A program made the position numbers and the translations under genes. The notes beneath the pieces are model-generated. The model saw nothing but the letters and a program-made list of their open reading frames with translations, was not told where the DNA came from and ran no database searches. 7,313 nt of DNA from Oscillospiraceae bacterium (lineage in GTDB: Bacteria; Bacillota; Clostridia; Oscillospirales; Oscillospiraceae), in contig JAISFB010000164.1 of assembly GCA_031263805.1 (NCBI GenBank), forward strand, positions 1 through 7,313, read 5' to 3'. Positions 4,454 through 7,313 of this stretch are shown here, piece by piece; position 1 is the stretch's first letter; every line of letters starts with the position of its first letter.

Positions 4454-5047
4454 GTGAAAAAATGTATTTTTACCCTCGCGCTCGCCCTCGTAATGACTCT
4501 CGTGCTCGCCGGCTCTACTCTCGCGATTGGTGAATCAATCTTAGCCACCGCATCGGAAGGGGACGTTGGATATAATCCGAATCCGTTTAGCGAACTTCTA
4601 TGGTGGGAGGACGTCGACTTAACGCAAAAGTTCACAGAGGAGTTGGAGATAAGGGGAGTTTCTACCACCGTAGAGCTTGGCTACAACACGATTGAGATAT
4701 TTGACAGTATAGGAACTTTCTATTTGCTCACTCTGCATCCGCAGTTTCTCCCGGACTATGATGACCAAACGACGGCAGAATACGTTTTGGGAATAGATGG
4801 CATAAAGGTGTGGAATGGCTTGACATATGTAGATGTCATTATACGTGGCGATACCGCAATTCTTCCGAACGCCTATACACTATATAATGACGATATTGAA
4901 GAATATTATCTGGATTGTCAAGTGAGTCTGACGCTAATCAGCACCGTAACCGGAAGCGAGGAAACGCTGACATGGGATCAGGCATACCTTCAAATCCCGG
5001 CTGGCGTCCCGCCGGTTCCGCCTACGCCCACGCCTATCGGCAACTGA
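4454..5047 (+). CDS. Exported protein of unknown function with proline-rich tail
   Basis: I do not recognise a family for this 197-residue product. The N-terminus is a clear secretion signal: a basic start (MKK), a hydrophobic core LALALVMTLVLAG, and a probable signal peptidase I site after STLA (residue 24). The single early Cys4 lies in the n-region, so it is not a lipobox. The mature part is acidic, rich in Tyr, Asp and Thr, and looks mostly beta, with no transmembrane segment, SLH repeat or sortase motif. It ends in a short Pro/Thr tail (PPVPPTPTP). The start is GTG 4454, seven bases after GGAGGA (4441-4446); the signal peptide fixes this frame. The gene precedes a larger surface protein by 47 bp without an intervening terminator, so the two are probably co-transcribed and may act together at the cell surface. 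Codons are visibly more AT-rich than in spo0A. Confidence 0.8.
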   Translation: MKKCIFTLALALVMTLVLAGSTLAIGESILATASEGDVGYNPNPFSELLWWEDVDLTQKFTEELEIRGVSTTVELGYNTIEIFDSIGTFYLLTLHPQFLPDYDDQTTAEYVLGIDGIKVWNGLTYVDVIIRGDTAILPNAYTLYNDDIEEYYLDCQVSLTLISTVTGSEETLTWDQAYLQIPAGVPPVPPTPTPIGN

Positions 5048-5094
5048 ACCGAATAGTGGCTGACGCTGAGTAACAGAAAAAAGATGGTGATACT

Positions 5095-7313
5095 ATGAGA
5101 AAATTTTTATCGGCGCTGGTCGCCGCCGCTGTGACGATCTCACTCGTCACGGCGGTGAGCGTATACGCCGAAGGCGACTACGATACACCGGAATTGCCTC
5201 TGCAAATCGCTACAGCAAAGGAGTTGAGCGATTTCCGTGATCGCGTCATCAATGGCGAAACGGATTTGTGTGCCGTACTGACCACTAGCAATATAGAAGT
5301 TGAAAACTGGTCAGCTATCGGAAAGGGGAGTGGATACTCTTCCGATGGCGATGTGCCGTATACCGGAGTGTTCGACGGAAACGGACATACTCTTACACTA
5401 TCAAATCCAACAGCCAACACTGGAAATGGTGTCGCGCTTTTCCGCACGATTGCGACGAAAGGAGTCGTCAAAAATCTCAATCTGAATGCGCATTTTTACG
5501 GAGCGCGCGGTATTGCGGGCGTGGCGGTAAATAATTACGGCACAATTGAGAATGTTACTATCAACGGCGTTATTACATCGACTGTTGAGTATGCAGGTGG
5601 AATTGCGGCGTTCAATCGTGTCGACAAAGATGTTCCGGGTCGGATTTTCTATTGCATCAATAGAGCGGACATAACCGGAAAAAGCACCGTAGGCGGACTT
5701 GTCGGTCAATTTAGGGGAGTGATGCGTTTCAGCGGAAACGAAGGCGCGATTAAAGGCGATTCCGCCGGCGGCTTGTTGGGTACAGGAACGGGAGCGCAGA
5801 CAGATGCTCCGGAATACTTTATAGTTTCCGACTGTTATAATGCCGGTGAGGTTCATAGCACAAGTGTTGCGTCAACCGGACGTATGAATGTTAGCGGAGG
5901 CCTTATATCCGGATCGCAAGCGGCAATGGAATACTGGCCGAGTGATTATTACCGCGTCAGCAACGTGTTCATCTATGGCAATATTGCGAGCGAACCCGCC
6001 GCTGCTGAAAATCGTAACATTATCGGCGGATCTCTCTACGTAGACGCTTCTCTTTATTTTCACTATAAAAACGTATACTACCTCGAAGGCATAGGGACGC
6101 GTTTATTTATGACCTCACAGCCAAACGGTACGGATGGGTTGGGAACCGCTATAGCCAAACAAGTAATCCATTCTAAAACCAACATTGAGTTTGCTTCCGA
6201 AGATATGGCGAAGCTGCTTAACGCCGAACGTAGAAACGCAGATGCGCCGTGGGAGTACATCAAGGGCAATGATTACCCGACACCGAAACCGTACGTTGAC
6301 GCAGAGGCTGTGGCTGATAAAGCCGAGTTTGAAGTAAAGATTGCGGAAGTGGAATCGCTACGCCTTGAGCGGAATCGTTACACGCCCGAAACTTGGGAGG
6401 TGTTTGTGGGTGCGCTTGCCTCCGCGAAAGCGTTGATAACCGACCCTAACGTGACGCGCCGCGGCGAGGTTGATGCGGCGATGAACGCACTTATCGAGGC
6501 GGTGGAAGCGCTAAAACTAAAACCTCCGGTTGATATAATGGAAGGTTACGGCGGAGAAATTGTGTTTAACGAGGACGGAACATACACAGTTATGCCGAAT
6601 GTTGACGGATATGTCATTGATGTAATTTGGGTCGATGGCGTTAAGCTTAACGAGGTCTCGGCGCTTGGTTACACAATCACGCAAGAACCGGTACGCAGCG
6701 TAGGGGCCACGTTCGCGTACACAATAAATTTTCAATCCCCGGCTAACGGCACGCTCTCCGTTAGCCGGGGCGGCACGCCCCTGACGAGCGGGAGCATTGT
6801 TCGCGGCGGCGAAATCTTGATGGTAAAGGCGGCTGCGGATTCCGGCTACACGATTGATAATTTGGCGCTTGGAGGTCTTATGCGTGTCGGAAATACCGAC
6901 GAATACAAAGTTACGGCGCGGCAGGGCGAGAGCACTCCGGCGATAGCGGCGGAGTTCACAAAAATAAATTATTCGGGCGGCGTGATTTCAGACCCGCGCC
7001 CGTCAACGCCGGCAAAAACCGACGACGGCGCAACCGTAGAGGTCGCCGTACCCGACGCTCCGCCCACCGAAACAGCCCCCGCCGTAGTCGCGACCAAAAC
7101 AGTAGAAATCAAAGCGACCGTATACGCCGGAACGGGCGCGGCGACGGCCGAGGTGACGTCCGAAAGCGCGGCGTCGGCCATAGCGGACGCCAAGAAAGCC
7201 GTCGCGGAAGCCAAAGCGGGCGGCGAAACAAACATCGTCGCGGAGATCGTCATAGCGGTGAAGGCGGAGGCCCCGGAGACCGTCAAGTCCGCCGAGGTCA
7301 ATATCCCCGCCGA
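5095..7313 (+). CDS. Large multidomain surface protein, 3' end beyond the window
   Basis: The frame stays open to the window edge: 739 complete codons without a stop. Signal peptide: MRKFLSALVAAAVTISLV with cleavage likely after VYA (residue 25). Residues about 38-130 resemble the lead-in of GLUG-repeat surface proteins (YTGVFDGNGHTLTL, then VVKNLNL). GLUG-like repeats follow, marked by AGGIAAFN (167), GGLVGQF (200), AGGLLGTG (224) and SGGLISG (267). A FIVAR-type helical domain spans about 407-478 (core YTPETWEVFVGALASAKALI). A divergent InlB-type B-repeat lies at about 543-625 (SPANGTLSV). Then come a Pro/Ala linker and an Ala-rich module (about 668 onward) like those found before anchoring domains; SLH repeats could follow but are not visible. 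ATG 5095 is preceded by GGTGAT (5086-5091), which pairs with the 5' part of the anti-Shine-Dalgarno. Probable role: cell-wall-associated adhesin or carbohydrate-binding protein, inferred from the architecture. Confidence 0.85.
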   Translation, partial: MRKFLSALVAAAVTISLVTAVSVYAEGDYDTPELPLQIATAKELSDFRDRVINGETDLCAVLTTSNIEVENWSAIGKGSGYSSDGDVPYTGVFDGNGHTLTLSNPTANTGNGVALFRTIATKGVVKNLNLNAHFYGARGIAGVAVNNYGTIENVTINGVITSTVEYAGGIAAFNRVDKDVPGRIFYCINRADITGKSTVGGLVGQFRGVMRFSGNEGAIKGDSAGGLLGTGTGAQTDAPEYFIVSDCYNAGEVHSTSVASTGRMNVSGGLISGSQAAMEYWPSDYYRVSNVFIYGNIASEPAAAENRNIIGGSLYVDASLYFHYKNVYYLEGIGTRLFMTSQPNGTDGLGTAIAKQVIHSKTNIEFASEDMAKLLNAERRNADAPWEYIKGNDYPTPKPYVDAEAVADKAEFEVKIAEVESLRLERNRYTPETWEVFVGALASAKALITDPNVTRRGEVDAAMNALIEAVEALKLKPPVDIMEGYGGEIVFNEDGTYTVMPNVDGYVIDVIWVDGVKLNEVSALGYTITQEPVRSVGATFAYTINFQSPANGTLSVSRGGTPLTSGSIVRGGEILMVKAAADSGYTIDNLALGGLMRVGNTDEYKVTARQGESTPAIAAEFTKINYSGGVISDPRPSTPAKTDDGATVEVAVPDAPPTETAPAVVATKTVEIKATVYAGTGAATAEVTSESAASAIADAKKAVAEAKAGGETNIVAEIVIAVKAEAPETVKSAEVNIPA
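6737..6770. repeat. 13-bp perfect inverted repeat inside the surface-protein gene
   Basis: CCCCGGCTAACGG (6737-6749) and CCGTTAGCCGGGG (6758-6770) are exact reverse complements around an 8-nt loop, CACGCTCT. The dyad encodes SPANGTLSVSRGG, the start of the InlB-like B-repeat, without disturbing the frame. No T-run follows, so it is not a conventional terminator. It could slow transcription or translation, or mark a recombination junction between domains. Confidence 0.85.

Noticed and set aside
4324..4533. 69-codon plus-strand frame with AAAGGAG just upstream
   Set aside because: The ribosome binding site touches the start codon, the product is Arg/Pro-rich without motifs, and it overlaps the exported-protein gene, whose signal peptide supports another frame.

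Overview
The window most likely comes from a GC-rich, spore-forming member of the Clostridia (Bacillota). The decisive gene is a full-length spo0A homologue, the master sporulation regulator confined to endospore-forming lineages. GGAGG-type ribosome binding sites and near-consensus sigma-A promoters fit this. I cannot name a genus from the sequence alone.

Layout from left to right: (1) 195-1166 (+) encodes an M14 zinc peptidase of the gamma-D-glutamyl-L-diamino acid endopeptidase type, with a 10-bp perfect inverted repeat over its start codon. (2) 1167-1389 is a dense control region with an AT-rich palindrome, an extended -10 promoter, short direct repeats and motifs that partly resemble Spo0A boxes. 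(3) 1390-2181 (+) is spo0A, with one acidic-pocket residue of the receiver replaced by serine. (4) 2182-2355 is a GC-rich tract of short hairpins and tandem 22-23 bp duplications. (5) 2356-2389 is a 13-bp-stem terminator whose stem also carries the last codons of the convergent gene. (6) 2363-3919 (-) encodes a P-loop ATPase fused to a PD-(D/E)XK nuclease-like domain, with its own consensus promoter. (7) 4074-4453 holds a near-consensus promoter facing right, about 135 nt of leader with a possible 27-codon ORF, and a strong intrinsic terminator ending near 4303. A further 150 nt of structured leader follows. (8) 4454-5047 (+) and 5095-7313 (+, runs off the window) encode two exported proteins, probably co-transcribed. 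The second is a large multidomain surface protein (GLUG-like repeats, FIVAR, InlB-like B-repeat).

The genes fall into three independent units. The peptidase and spo0A share an orientation and a plausible sporulation or cell-wall theme. The ATPase-nuclease looks like an autonomous single-gene insertion with its own promoter and terminator. The exported pair is a surface operon behind a leader that looks attenuated. The most interesting candidate is that leader: promoter, a segment (4121-4134) able to pair with the left arm of the terminator, an enclosed small ORF, then the terminator. This fits a conditional termination switch or a stand-alone small RNA. I found no match to a riboswitch class that I know.
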